This document shows, one piece after another, positions 33,193 to 43,636 of a DNA stretch of 64,000 nt. The notes below the pieces were generated by a model. That model saw only the letters and a program-made list of their open reading frames with translations. It ran no database searches and was not told the origin of the DNA. The stretch's first letter is position 1. Every line of letters starts with the position of its first letter. Source of the stretch: Fistulifera solaris (lineage: Eukaryota; Bacillariophyta; Bacillariophyceae; Naviculales; Stauroneidaceae); contig AP026128.1 of the NCBI GenBank assembly GCA_030295235.1, forward strand, positions 1,240,001 to 1,304,000. Direction: 5' to 3'. The translations under genes were made by a program, and so were the position numbers.

Positions 33193-33951
33193 TTACACTT
33201 GAAAATGAGAACTCCCCGAGTTTGTCAAGCCACCTCGCGATCGTTTCTGACGGCGCAAGCTAACTGCTCCATGACCTGCTAATCCGCTTGCCGCGACTTC
33301 GAGCAAAGCGTCCGCACTCGTCATTGACGTAGAAAGTTCGTATTGTTTCCAGTACTGCTTATCGTGCTCTTTGACGTTCTCAGTATAATTCGCTTGTTGC
33401 GCCAGCGCTTCTTGCGCCTTGCCAGTCATTGTTCTCCAGTAACGCACTTGTTCAAGCAATGATTTTACATCCGGAACATCTCTACTCAATCGACATTCAG
33501 TCCAGTACAACGCTTGAGTCTTCTGACAGAGTTGACCGCCAATGGCTCCCACATACAGCAGTGATATCAAAATAGGCTCAACATCTTCCATCTCGAGAGC
33601 CTCTCGCACAGTCGAATAAGGCAATGAGACCTTACTGTGCGGTAAAAGTGATAGCACCGTCAATTGTTTCAGTTTATAGGCTTGCGAATCGTTTAATGGC
33701 AGCAATTGAGCCTGATTTTGAACGTAATCTTTCCACACCCCATATGAAAACAACCGCAATGTATTACGGATATCATTCGACGGATTCGCGATTACTTGTA
33801 ACAGTTCATTGTAGCCAGCGAATAAATCAGAATGACTCAGGACCTTTGTCACAATCGCACGCACCGACGCTTCGGGAGCGCCCTTGGCTGCCTCCAAGAA
33901 GGGCTGTATCAATGTCGACGGGTTCGTTTCGCGTTCAATCGGTGACACCAT
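33193..33951 (-). CDS. CSN7: COP9 signalosome subunit 7 (PCI domain)
   Basis: One exon, 252 aa. The helical repeats (SVRAIVTKVLSHSDLFAGYN; ELLQVIANPSNDIRNTLRLF) lead into the winged-helix PCI core at residues about 90-165: LKQLTVLSLLPHSKVSLPYS, then EALEMEDVEPILISLLYVGA and LCQKTQALYWTECRLSRDVP. This matches the CSN7 pattern K-L-K-Q-L-T-x-x-S-L ... R-D-x. The tail is long, helical and then basic. CSN removes Nedd8 from cullins. The gene converges on the LRR gene with about 107 bp between stop codons. Confidence 0.88.
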   Translation of the reverse strand: MVSPIERETNPSTLIQPFLEAAKGAPEASVRAIVTKVLSHSDLFAGYNELLQVIANPSNDIRNTLRLFSYGVWKDYVQNQAQLLPLNDSQAYKLKQLTVLSLLPHSKVSLPYSTVREALEMEDVEPILISLLYVGAIGGQLCQKTQALYWTECRLSRDVPDVKSLLEQVRYWRTMTGKAQEALAQQANYTENVKEHDKQYWKQYELSTSMTSADALLEVAASGLAGHGAVSLRRQKRSRGGLTNSGSSHFQV

Positions 33952-34606
33952 CTTATTTCTATTTTTTTAGTCAAAATGACGGGAGATTATATAGTTGTGA
34001 AAGCAAAGAGAATGAAAATCCGCAAATAAAACAAATAAGGTTACCTGGTAAAAACAATAACGGTAACAAGTTTACGAATAAAGTGCGAAAGGTGTCGTTG
34101 TTGAAAATGTTCCACATCCGGGTGCACCTGCAGAGATAAATTTCCTACGGTGGCTACGTGAAACGCGTGTAGACTTTCGACGCATCGCAACCTTGCACAT
34201 GATGGCGTTTCGGTAAAAGAGGACATCACTCATGGCTTGTTGGGATTGGTATTTCGTATGATGGCAATAGGAAACTCGATGAGAAAGGTCAATGATAATA
34301 ATTTTTTTCTTTCTTTTCATAGACCTAGCTAAAGTCGGCAGCCACCCATCGATCTTTGTGTCGCACAGGTCATACTATTTAAGAAGTTCAGAAACTCTTA
34401 CTTAAGTGAAGTCTTTCCGTTGAGAAGTTTCTGGCGAACTTCAGATTTTCTATGGCTACTTGCTTCGAAATAGTTATTTTCTACTTAAAGGACGAAAGAA
34501 GCACCCGCACCCAGCATCTTTGCCTTCCGCCGCACCGTAATATATAACCACCCGCCCTGTCTTTTCTCGTTCCTTTCATTCCTATTGCTATGGCAGCCAT
34601 TTCAAC
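33952..34606. other. intergenic with TATA-like box before the 684-aa gene
   Basis: No gene is seen. The segment TAATATATAACC at about 34540-34551 resembles a TATA box and lies about 60 bp before the start at 34607. Pyrimidine-rich sequence (CTTTTCTCGTTCCTTTCATTCC) follows it. Confidence 0.35.
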
Positions 34607-34610
34607 ATGA
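34590..34610 (+). promoter_or_regulatory. seven-codon upstream ORF whose stop overlaps the main start
   Basis: ATG GCA GCC ATT TCA ACA TGA encodes MAAIST. Its TGA shares ATGA with the ATG of the next gene (34607). The uORF start has G at +4, and the main ATG follows AAC. In this layout the main protein would be made by leaky scanning or by restart after the uORF stop. Confidence 0.45.
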
Positions 34611-36661
34611 TCCGCGCTGGAACAATCCAGGAACCATTCGAAAGCTCGCGTGAGCTTTCAAGACGGTATCGCAACAGGAGAAGCGCTTATGCGCGCCAGC
34701 GAGCGAAGTGGGAACATGGTCATAATCAACACTTTATCTTCTCGGATACTTTCAACAGCAAGGATGATTCTTTTCATTCAAGTCACTCTGCTATTCCAAG
34801 AAAACTTCCCTTTTCCTCACCATGGAAATATAGAAAACTGAGTGGCGATGATACGGTCTCTTTAATCAATTCTTCGATGGAAAGTGACGACATGGCTTGG
34901 TCGGGAATGTCGACAAATCATCATCGTATCTTGCCGGAGGCACTTGATTTTCATGACAGTGCGAACAAGCAAGGCAAGATGGCAAAGATATGGAGCCTTG
35001 CTTGTCTATTGAATTGTCCTCGACAAAAACGAGTTCCCGCGACTCCATCTTCGCCGAATTTCTACCAGCAGGATCGTAGCTTACCTGTCTACGATGATTC
35101 CGCAATTCTCTCCTTTGATGAAGAACCGTCCCGGATAGAATCGTTTGCGCACTTTGATTTTGAAGCTTTGGAGTTACAACCGCAGATTGCTATGTTCGAT
35201 AGTAATATCTCGCTTTTTGAGAGCGATGTGTTTGAAACGAGCATGTACTCGGAGGATTTGTTCCCAGAATCAAATGAACATCTTCCGAACAGCAGCAACA
35301 GTTCCCAATGCTCAGTCAGCGAGATTGTAAAAGAACAGCACGAGTTTGCACAGATGCTTGAGTTCTGGCGGAAACAAGCGCAAGAAACTGTCGCGACAGA
35401 CGGTAGGGACGAGAGGAAGTCTGAGGAAGTGATGGAGGACAAGGAACATTTATGGAACCAAAATGCTGGCGGCGAGATCTTCATCGGAAACACGCATCAT
35501 CAGCGCGTCGTGGTGAAAGAATTTACAAGTAGTACGCTTCCAGCAGACAATACTACGTGCTGCGAACATGTCAGACGACATTCTTCTCTCGACCACACCC
35601 AACCACCTAGCTCAATGAATGGTGATCACATGAATGTGTCTACAAAGCGAAGCGCTTGTAAAGAGATGGCTGAAGAACAGCTCGCTCATGATGCCACTTC
35701 CGGTAGAACTGCGATTTTGTCGGAATGCGACAACGATACGCTCGAGGACTCTGTGGGTAACGAGATTGCTTGCGAGCAGCACGTGCTGACATCCAATGCG
35801 ATGTCAGCAGATAAAACGCACCAAGCGGCTGAAAATACGGTTGCGTGCAACAATCCTGAAGATGACAACGGGCAAAGCAAAGAAAATAGTACAGAGCTGG
35901 ATAGAAATGGTATTTGTAAACTCTCAAGGAGTCACATCGAAAATCTGATCATGTTCTGGAACAAGTCAGAGCCAAAACGCTTGGGAAAGGCGCGAGGCTC
36001 TGTATCAAACGACGGAGCGAAAGATGATAAGAAACCATTTTCTTCTACAAATAAATTGCAAGCGGAGTTGTTGTTTAGTTTGACCGCTGGTCGCATGCGA
36101 TCAGGCCATCGCCCTGGCCATACTAGTGCCTCAGCACTTCACGAGGAAGATTGGATTTCAAGACTGACAGTTTCTCGAACGCGACAAAGTGGGCATATGC
36201 CAGAAGCCGGTTGCTTGGAAACAGCGTCCACCGCACGCCAGGTTCCTGCTTTGACCCCATCTTCTGAAAGAGACACGCAACAAAAGGAACAACTGCAAAA
36301 AGAACTTCATGAAGAAGAAGCCATAATGTTTTGGAGTCCACGCCTTTTTGACCTTACGAACGCATCTGAGAGTTCAAGCGTCTCTACTGTTCAACGGGAA
36401 GCTTACTCGTTGTCATCAGGGAAAAGCGACTCTACAGTTTCTTGGTTCGGCATGGTCGGCATGGACGCCATAACCGATGACAGTTCGATTCGCAGACGAC
36501 TCAAGAACTACAAAGCCGAAAAGGATCCAGAAGATGCGGATTTCGAAGAAAGTCGACAGCGCATTTCGCCACCATTGATGTTGGAGGAGATTGACAATCT
36601 CGTGACCCAACTTTCGAAGGACTATGTGGAGGCGATTTCTGGTCTTGAGGTTACACGGTAG
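34607..36661 (+). CDS. 684-aa Ser-rich protein of unknown function with repeated F-W motifs
   Basis: One uninterrupted exon. It is basic at the N-terminus (SRELSRRYRNRRSAYARQRA), otherwise acidic and Ser/Thr-rich with little predicted fold. Three short hydrophobic motifs stand out in this polar background: FAQMLEFWRKQ (about 246), IENLIMFWNKSEPKRLGKAR (about 445) and EEAIMFWSPRLFD (about 568). A fourth, SWFGMVGMDA, lies near 620. All fit a short helix with a terminal F-W, as in docking motifs. The C-terminus ends in a helical segment (LMLEEIDNLVTQLSKDYVEA). No TM, signal or enzyme motif. Its expression may be limited by the overlapping uORF. Confidence 0.6.
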   Translation: MIRAGTIQEPFESSRELSRRYRNRRSAYARQRAKWEHGHNQHFIFSDTFNSKDDSFHSSHSAIPRKLPFSSPWKYRKLSGDDTVSLINSSMESDDMAWSGMSTNHHRILPEALDFHDSANKQGKMAKIWSLACLLNCPRQKRVPATPSSPNFYQQDRSLPVYDDSAILSFDEEPSRIESFAHFDFEALELQPQIAMFDSNISLFESDVFETSMYSEDLFPESNEHLPNSSNSSQCSVSEIVKEQHEFAQMLEFWRKQAQETVATDGRDERKSEEVMEDKEHLWNQNAGGEIFIGNTHHQRVVVKEFTSSTLPADNTTCCEHVRRHSSLDHTQPPSSMNGDHMNVSTKRSACKEMAEEQLAHDATSGRTAILSECDNDTLEDSVGNEIACEQHVLTSNAMSADKTHQAAENTVACNNPEDDNGQSKENSTELDRNGICKLSRSHIENLIMFWNKSEPKRLGKARGSVSNDGAKDDKKPFSSTNKLQAELLFSLTAGRMRSGHRPGHTSASALHEEDWISRLTVSRTRQSGHMPEAGCLETASTARQVPALTPSSERDTQQKEQLQKELHEEEAIMFWSPRLFDLTNASESSSVSTVQREAYSLSSGKSDSTVSWFGMVGMDAITDDSSIRRRLKNYKAEKDPEDADFEESRQRISPPLMLEEIDNLVTQLSKDYVEAISGLEVTR

Positions 36662-37518
36662 ACATTTCCTGATACATTAGGCATTTATGTTGTACAATTA
36701 TGTTTCGTTACTTAAAGACTACCAAACTGAAAGCGCTGCAAGCTCGAGCACTTGCGTTGCGAATTCAAGTGCGTAGATGAACCCGACGCTAATAGTCGGT
36801 GTTCAAAGTGTTGCAATTCCGTTTGCTTTTGGAACCGATGTGTGAGGAGAGATGAACAATTCGTGACGCGGCGTATCCTTTCTCTCTATGTTTGCGGCTG
36901 GAGCGCGGTACACATGAACATGAAAAGATGATCGACCATGGTTAACAAAGCAAAAAAAATAATGAGGTGACCCGCTTTTGCTATGGTTCAAAGTTCAAAA
37001 GTTCAAAGATCAAAAGGTACAGTCCGTGATCTGTAAACTGTAAAGTGTAAAGTTTATAGTAGTTCGAGTTACGACTTCGTACTGACCTACTGACTTGCTG
37101 ACTTGTGGTTTGTGGTTACTTACAAGTACTGAGGAACAAAGAACAAGCTGTAACACAGAAACCTAAATTTGTCCAGTTCTGAAGAATTTTCACTGTGGAA
37201 AAGTCACAGTAAGTACGATATTGTTTTCGTATAGCCCCAAGGGCCCAAGAAGAACGCATGACTTGACGTCATATCTCACTACAACATTGTCTATAGTCCG
37301 ATACAAAGAGGTCACGAAAAATACGAAAGACGAAAGACCCGACATAATAAAACGTCAAGGACGCATGGCACGCAGAGGTCGAAAGACGACACCAAAATGA
37401 GAAAGTTGAAACACTTGTAGTTCTCGACAAAGGAGGATCTTGCCTTTCATTTCAAGTCTCAAGTAATTACTTTGAGCAAAAGCCGTTTGTCAACAACAAA
37501 AACAAGGCGAAACGCCAC
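36662..37518. other. 857-nt intergenic region with stuttering short repeats and a CRE
   Basis: No gene. At 36980-37120 short words recur imperfectly in tandem: GTTCAAA-GTTCAAAA-GTTCAAAG-ATCAAAAG; CTGTAAA-CTGTAAAGTGTAAAG; GACCTACTGACTTGCTGACTTG. A perfect TGACGTCA lies at 37264-37271. Confidence 0.45.
37264..37271. promoter_or_regulatory. CRE-type palindrome TGACGTCA before the adenylyl cyclase
   Basis: The context ACTTGACGTCATAT lies 248 bp before the ATG of a soluble-type adenylyl cyclase. cAMP-linked bZIP regulation through this site type is established in diatom carbon-concentrating genes. Feedback on the cyclase itself is my inference. Confidence 0.5.
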
Positions 37519-40500
37519 ATGCCAAAAATACCGTTATCGTCTGCTCTTAGTCAAACCGAGAGCACTCAGAGGCCTAAGCTTGCAACGTCCGATCAGACAG
37601 CGAGCACCATGTATGTGAGCGACGGCTCCGAATCGAACGGTGACAATGACGTCTCGGCGTCAAGCGACGAGGACTCTGAGTGTTATCTACTCGAACATGA
37701 AAGAGATGATGAGAGAATGCGAGCATCCACAACAGCAGCTTACACCGTCGGTTTGCAGGCCGATAGTGTCAATGTTGCGCGACGTGACGATAAGACGCAC
37801 CGCTCATCGGGTGCTTCCTACGCCACAAGTTCATCCGAAGGCGACTCCAGTGACTTTTGTGATGATTCAGAATACGACGAGTTGCTGGATAATCTTCCGA
37901 TTTCACTGGCTCGGCGTAATACCAATCAACTCCACAGCGGCACTTTGTTCGGGATGAACCTTTTATCAGGCAACACAAACGTCGGGGCGGAAAACACAAA
38001 GAAAGACGCTGTTCACCTACAACCTAAAACAAAGGATGAGTTTACTACCAACTTGTCGGATCACTTGGAAAAGACAAACGAGCAAAAAGCGCATGATGCT
38101 GAAATTGGGTCGTCCATTATGATCTCGCAAGAGGACTTGGACGAGAGCGTTTCATCATCCTATAGTGACGCGAGCGATAGCGAGGACGACAGTGAAGACA
38201 GCATGTCGGAATACGACGCATTGATGGAAACTATACCTACCAATACAGCGGCAACTGCTATGTCGTCGTTGCAGCTGCAACGAACTACGCAAGCACCGAA
38301 GCAGTCGGCCATGCCAATGCCTCTTTCTGAAGGGTTGGATTTAACAATGCTGATGAATCTTCGCTCAGAACTCGAAAAGGTCGGCCATATGATTGTTGAG
38401 AAAAAGGAAGGAGAAAAGTTTTTGAGACGTGCGCATATATTGGCATCGATCAATATGCTTGCAGCATACATTCCCGCTTGTGTCGTGGACCATCTCAGTC
38501 AAGAGATCCGTGAAGCCATTGCAAAAGAAGCCAATCGAGTCGAGAGCTACAACATGTCCATCGGATCCTGTACGGATTCATCGCTTCTACCATCCGAGCA
38601 AATAGAGACTTCGCGTCGTTTTCGCACGGTGAGAGATATCGGCCCACTACGACAAGACAGCAAGAAGGACGAAGATGATGATGAGGATGATAATACCCAA
38701 GGTCGTAGCAGCGGACTGAAACTGAATCTTCGTTCTCATCTCGTTAACAAGTCTGGAAGCTCTGGTGGCTCGAGCTCTAGATCTTTGGACAGGTTCTTGG
38801 AGAAGGCAGGCGAGAGAAGAATGTCATTATCTTACCACGAAAGTCGACCTGTCGCTGTTGCTGATGAGAAAATAGACGTCTTGCCTGCTGCAGCACAGTT
38901 TGAGGGTGCCGTCATGTTTGTTGATGTCTCAGGCTTCACTAAGCTCGCAACCGTGCTCGATCCGGAAAGCTTGTCAAAGGTAATCAATTCGTACTTTCAG
39001 ATGATTGTGAACAAAGTCCATGAATATGACGGGGATGTTCAGAAATTTGCCGGCGATGCGCTATTCGCAGAATGGAGAGTAACTGAGAAACGAGGATTGC
39101 ATCAGTGTGTTGGGGAGTCAGCGGCTTGCGCTGCTAGTATGGTTAAAAGTTGTGCAAACTTTCCGGTCTTGGGGCTCATAAGTGCGGTTGAGGCGGTGAA
39201 TGCAGCAGTCACCAGCCTCAATATTCACGTCGGCTTAGGTGTTGGACGAATGACAGGAGTACATGTCGGCAATAATATCTATCGTCGCGAATACTTGTAC
39301 ATTGGGCAATCAATTTTTCAAGCGACAGAAGCATGCAATAAAGCGAGCTTGGGTCAGGCTATGGCTTCACAACCGTTTATCGATATTCTTCAATGCATAT
39401 CACCACAAGCCATGGCCATGGACGAACGTATTTGTCTAGTTGCAACTCCAGAGGGGTCATTGTACGATCTTTCGGAATATAGTAGAACGGTTCTTGTTCG
39501 GAATGCGAGGTCGCGAGGTATTACCGATAAAGTAGAAGGCCTTCAGGAGGAGGCTTTGATGGAGTACCGAAGATTAATGTCGCTTTACGTGCATCCTGTG
39601 GTAGTGGCCAACGACATCGCTGTTTCGGATGGGAGTATTGCTGCGAAAGCCACTGTCGATACAAAAGAGAGACACATGGAAGAGGCTGAAATGCGAAGTG
39701 TCTACGTTATGTTCATCAACTTGATAATTCCATCGCATCTGGCCTCCCTTTCCGGTGATCTGAACAATGACGCTGAGCTAATTCATTTGCTAAACGACAC
39801 AATGAATTTAGTTTCCAGCAAGCTAGAGCAATACAGCGGCCACTTGCGACAATTCATTGTAGATGACAAAGGATTTGTCATGATCGCTTCCTTTGGTCTC
39901 CGTGGATCAACGTTTCCGAATATGGTGTCGGAAAGAGCCCTACCTGCAACTTTTCTTGTCTACCAGTCTCTGAAGATGGAACTTGGTCTTGAAGTGCGCA
40001 TCGGCGCGACGTTTGGAGATGTGTATTGTGGTGCTATTGGAGGAGATAAACGTCATGAGTACGCAATGCTTGGGCCTTCGGTAAATTTAGCGGCTCGATT
40101 GTCGCATTCCACCGACAATTCAGGCATACTAGTCGATAACTCCGTGCGTCAGCTTGCTTCTCAGGCGTTTGGCTTCAACGCGCTGCCCTCCATCAACGCC
40201 AAGGGATACTCTGAACCAGTGCCCATATTTGAACCATATAGACGAACCGAGAGGAGATGGGGCGCACCTGAACCGCAATTTGTTGGTCACATCGCTTCCA
40301 TCGAAAGACTTTGCCATACGTGCAATGACATGGCTGCTTCTCTTCCAATAGCGTCCAAGATCGGTTTGGTTACGGGTGAAAGCGGTATGGGGAAATCGAC
40401 ATTTCTTGTTCATTGTATTGATCAAATCAGAAATAATATGGATTCATATGGTGCTGACGTAATCATTGCCCAGCACGTCGCCCTTGACAGCGAGATCTTG

Positions 40501-42879
40501 ATTCCTTTGTCAGGTTTTTGTCCCATCTTTCTCCGTATCCTTGCGACGTACTCTGACCAAAAAGACGAACAGATTATCGGTTCGGTCTCAGCAATTACAT
40601 CCTCTCGTGTCAAGAGTGCCATCAATAAAATCGGACTGGAACTGGGAGCGCCTTCGCATGTGATTACTGCTTCTACGAGGCTTTTACTGAACCCTGCTGG
40701 CGGCTTGGAGTACAACGGTCCGAGTAAGAAAGCACTCGCTTCATTCATGACTCATGCATTTTTGCGTTGCACAGAGAGCTACAAGCTAGTCGTAATAGCG
40801 ATTGATGACATCCATTTTGTTGATGAATTGTCGTGGAACATTTTGAAACGGATATTTGAACATAGTCGCAATACCATTTTACTCGGAAGCTCGCCTCAGG
40901 ATAAAAGTGCCTTAAAAATTTCACCGGCTTTCAGGGAAGCAATCGACAGTGTTTACACCGGCGAGGGAAGATTCATTGAGATTTCGTTATCACCACTTGA
41001 TGAAAATGATATCCGTATAATGATAATGAATAAGCTTGAGCTACAAGAGAGTGAGCTCACCCCGGAGCTGCTTACGGAAGTTGTTTCGCAGTCTGGTGGT
41101 ATCCCGTACTTTGCGAATAAAATCATCAGTAGCATCAAGGAGCGCAAAGCGAGTGGTCACAACTGTCTTCAAGAAGAAAAGTCCCTCTCAGAGATAATCA
41201 TTCATCGAATTGATACATTTGACTTGAATGTCCGCAGTATTCTAAATATTGGCGCTGTCCTTGGAGAGTCGTTTACACTTGGTGAAGTGGTAGCCGTGCA
41301 AATGGAAGCCAAGGACGCAAAAGAAGAAGATGTCCGTAAACAAGCTACCGAGTCATTGAAAACGGCGGTCAGGGAAGGCATTCTCTATCATGGAAAAGGC
41401 GGAACAAAGACCGCAGCCTACATTCCTGAAGTCGATCCGCAGGATGACAGCGCTACCTTTTCGTTCTTTCAAAGCGTTTGGCGCACCGTTCTCTTGGGGT
41501 TAATGCTGACATCCAGAAAGAAGGACGTTCATCGGAAAACAGCAAGTGCTCTAGAAGATCGCGTTTCCGAAGGAAGCTTCTCGAAAGATTGGCTGAAACT
41601 GTTTGAGCACTGGAAGGCATCCGGATCAACAGCAATGTCAACTAAAACAGCGCTTTCTATTGGAAAGATGCTTGTTGATTCTCCAATGCTGGAAGATAGC
41701 GTGCGCATCTATAAAGAAACGCTTGAGATGTTCGGATGGGAACATGACGGACGGGCTGGACTTTCACCAGAAATTCTCGAGCTGTTGCCAGAACCAGATA
41801 TTAGCCAGATTGTCCGACTATCGGTAGCCCTTGGCGAGGCTCTCGACCAGTCTTCGAAGCACAGGGAGAGCACTTCCACGTTCGAGAAAGCAGTCCAAAT
41901 AATGCAGGATGCGAAGTCGGCATCCAAGATAAAAGACCGCTCCATTATATTCCCTGCCTACGTGAGACTCACGGACGCAATCAACAAGGGCCATATCCAA
42001 CAAGACGTTTACTGTCGATACGAACAATCGCTCCTGACTGGTTTTATCAACGAAACCCGAGTCCATGGACGGTTAATTCATCATATTCAGGCCCTATACT
42101 TACAGATGATCCTTTATAGTCGGCAAGGTCGAAATGACAAAGCCATTGCCGTACAGAGTGTGATCAAGAACATTTACAAGCCTGTGATTCACACCAAAGG
42201 TCTCCGTACCTGCTATGGGATGGATTCTGGCGCTGTGAGTTTCTCTCTTTGTTCTTATCTTCAGATGGAGCAAGGAAATAGGCGAGAAGCCCTTCGTTTA
42301 TGTCGTCATGTTTTAAAGACTTTGATCCCAAAAATTGAAAGTGATCGTGAGCAATCGTTCGCCTTAGTGTACCCTCTTCTCTTTGTTTTGAAGGACTCCG
42401 GCTTTGGATCACAGGCAAAACAAGTGTTTGAAAAAGTTATACTCTTTCCTTTTCATGGATGGGAGGCTTCCGGGTTGTTTGGCATTATTGAGCCAATTTT
42501 TGAGCCTCTTCTAATGCTGCTGACCTTGTCGACAAAAGAGGACATCCGCCAAGAAACTATCCAAGAAATATTGGAATTTGTTGGCAAGCGCTCCAACATC
42601 TTAAACAGCGAACAGATGAACTTGCACCTTGGAAGATTGGGGCGTTGCGGAGACTCCATTTGTGCAGAATTGTGTCTCCAGCTAGCTTTGCGTTTGCCCA
42701 TAACCAGCGAGGCGAGAAAAAGCGCGCTCACATATGCTAGGCTGGTTGTGTCTACAGCTATTACTTTTAACCGGAAACACCGCCTCAAGTTCGCCCTGGC
42801 TAATGTCCAGGCCATTCGAGAGCAGATAAAAGCTGTGTCAGGGGGGAATGATCAAGAGCACGCAAGACTGGCGTTCTAG
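37519..42879 (+). CDS. soluble-type adenylyl cyclase (ADCY10-like): two cyclase domains plus NTPase
   Basis: One intact exon of 1786 aa (human ADCY10 has 1610). An acidic, Ser-rich N-terminus of about 450 residues precedes cyclase domain C1. C1 has GAVMFVDVSGFTKLA with the first metal Asp (about 469) and VQKFAGDALFAEW with the second (about 512). C2 starts near 727 (YVMFINLIIPSHL). It has lost the first Asp but keeps LRQFIVDDKGFVMIASFGL, IGATFGDVYCGAIGG and GPSVNLAARLS (about 852). An AAA-like NTPase follows: Walker A GLVTGESGMGKST (about 953), Walker B LVVIAIDDIHFVDELSWNI (about 1090), then helical repeats to the end. sAC enzymes make cAMP in response to bicarbonate or pH. That fits an alga sensing inorganic carbon, but regulation is not shown by sequence. 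Confidence 0.9.
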   Translation: MPKIPLSSALSQTESTQRPKLATSDQTASTMYVSDGSESNGDNDVSASSDEDSECYLLEHERDDERMRASTTAAYTVGLQADSVNVARRDDKTHRSSGASYATSSSEGDSSDFCDDSEYDELLDNLPISLARRNTNQLHSGTLFGMNLLSGNTNVGAENTKKDAVHLQPKTKDEFTTNLSDHLEKTNEQKAHDAEIGSSIMISQEDLDESVSSSYSDASDSEDDSEDSMSEYDALMETIPTNTAATAMSSLQLQRTTQAPKQSAMPMPLSEGLDLTMLMNLRSELEKVGHMIVEKKEGEKFLRRAHILASINMLAAYIPACVVDHLSQEIREAIAKEANRVESYNMSIGSCTDSSLLPSEQIETSRRFRTVRDIGPLRQDSKKDEDDDEDDNTQGRSSGLKLNLRSHLVNKSGSSGGSSSRSLDRFLEKAGERRMSLSYHESRPVAVADEKIDVLPAAAQFEGAVMFVDVSGFTKLATVLDPESLSKVINSYFQMIVNKVHEYDGDVQKFAGDALFAEWRVTEKRGLHQCVGESAACAASMVKSCANFPVLGLISAVEAVNAAVTSLNIHVGLGVGRMTGVHVGNNIYRREYLYIGQSIFQATEACNKASLGQAMASQPFIDILQCISPQAMAMDERICLVATPEGSLYDLSEYSRTVLVRNARSRGITDKVEGLQEEALMEYRRLMSLYVHPVVVANDIAVSDGSIAAKATVDTKERHMEEAEMRSVYVMFINLIIPSHLASLSGDLNNDAELIHLLNDTMNLVSSKLEQYSGHLRQFIVDDKGFVMIASFGLRGSTFPNMVSERALPATFLVYQSLKMELGLEVRIGATFGDVYCGAIGGDKRHEYAMLGPSVNLAARLSHSTDNSGILVDNSVRQLASQAFGFNALPSINAKGYSEPVPIFEPYRRTERRWGAPEPQFVGHIASIERLCHTCNDMAASLPIASKIGLVTGESGMGKSTFLVHCIDQIRNNMDSYGADVIIAQHVALDSEILIPLSGFCPIFLRILATYSDQKDEQIIGSVSAITSSRVKSAINKIGLELGAPSHVITASTRLLLNPAGGLEYNGPSKKALASFMTHAFLRCTESYKLVVIAIDDIHFVDELSWNILKRIFEHSRNTILLGSSPQDKSALKISPAFREAIDSVYTGEGRFIEISLSPLDENDIRIMIMNKLELQESELTPELLTEVVSQSGGIPYFANKIISSIKERKASGHNCLQEEKSLSEIIIHRIDTFDLNVRSILNIGAVLGESFTLGEVVAVQMEAKDAKEEDVRKQATESLKTAVREGILYHGKGGTKTAAYIPEVDPQDDSATFSFFQSVWRTVLLGLMLTSRKKDVHRKTASALEDRVSEGSFSKDWLKLFEHWKASGSTAMSTKTALSIGKMLVDSPMLEDSVRIYKETLEMFGWEHDGRAGLSPEILELLPEPDISQIVRLSVALGEALDQSSKHRESTSTFEKAVQIMQDAKSASKIKDRSIIFPAYVRLTDAINKGHIQQDVYCRYEQSLLTGFINETRVHGRLIHHIQALYLQMILYSRQGRNDKAIAVQSVIKNIYKPVIHTKGLRTCYGMDSGAVSFSLCSYLQMEQGNRREALRLCRHVLKTLIPKIESDREQSFALVYPLLFVLKDSGFGSQAKQVFEKVILFPFHGWEASGLFGIIEPIFEPLLMLLTLSTKEDIRQETIQEILEFVGKRSNILNSEQMNLHLGRLGRCGDSICAELCLQLALRLPITSEARKSALTYARLVVSTAITFNRKHRLKFALANVQAIREQIKAVSGGNDQEHARLAF

Positions 42880-43636
42880 ACTCGTTGCATCGTCAATGTA
42901 TAAGTCGAAACAGCGAGTTTGTGCGCTAATTGTTGACCGTCGCGCTGCTGCCGTTGCCCTTTTGACAAAATTAGACATTTCGGGGTTTAAGCGTAGAAGG
43001 CTTTCATTTGCATTGTCCTTTCACTTGCATTGTCATAAATATAGTTTTATAATACGAAGTCCTTCTGTTACTTCCCGCTGCATCTATGTCATTGGACTTA
43101 CAGATATTTCCGTCGAATAAAAATGCTGCTTAGCTAAATTGTTTGGAGCAAGGAGTATTTTTTTTATGTTTAGAAACAAATGTGGAAATGAAATCCCAGT
43201 CCCCTCAGCGCAAAGTAAAATAATATTGTTATATATTTATTTATCTAGACTAGACCTAGACTAGACTAGTCTATTCATTTGAAGCGCAGCGCCAAGAAAA
43301 GCGTCGTTAATTGCAACATAAAACACAAGCAATCAGACTTTCCGTCTGTTTTGATATAAGGACAACCCTATTTACTATAGTCCAAAGTGTTACTCACCTT
43401 TTCCATGACTGCACGCACTCAAGTCTTGAATATTTTCATCGTTGTCTTTTTGTCGTGTTGAAACACCACATTTCCAGATTTTCTGGAAATTGAAAATACC
43501 ACACGGTTTGCCGACCGTTCTCTTTTTTACTTTTGAAAAGAGACTTCGGACAGGATCATAACTACCAACAAGGGGAGACTTTTTATAACTTTGTCGAAGC
43601 AAGCATAACAATCGTTCTTCTAAAAAGCGGCGCACG
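42880..43636. other. intergenic with CTAGAC tandem and a solitary palindrome
   Basis: 757 nt without a gene. CTAGACTAGACCTAGACTAG at 43246-43276 is a short decayed tandem. TTTCCAGATTTTCTGGAAA at about 43473-43491, followed by TTGAAAATACCACAC, matches palindrome A and the linker of the 14.4-kb array. It lies about 150 bp before PPIL4. Confidence 0.6.
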
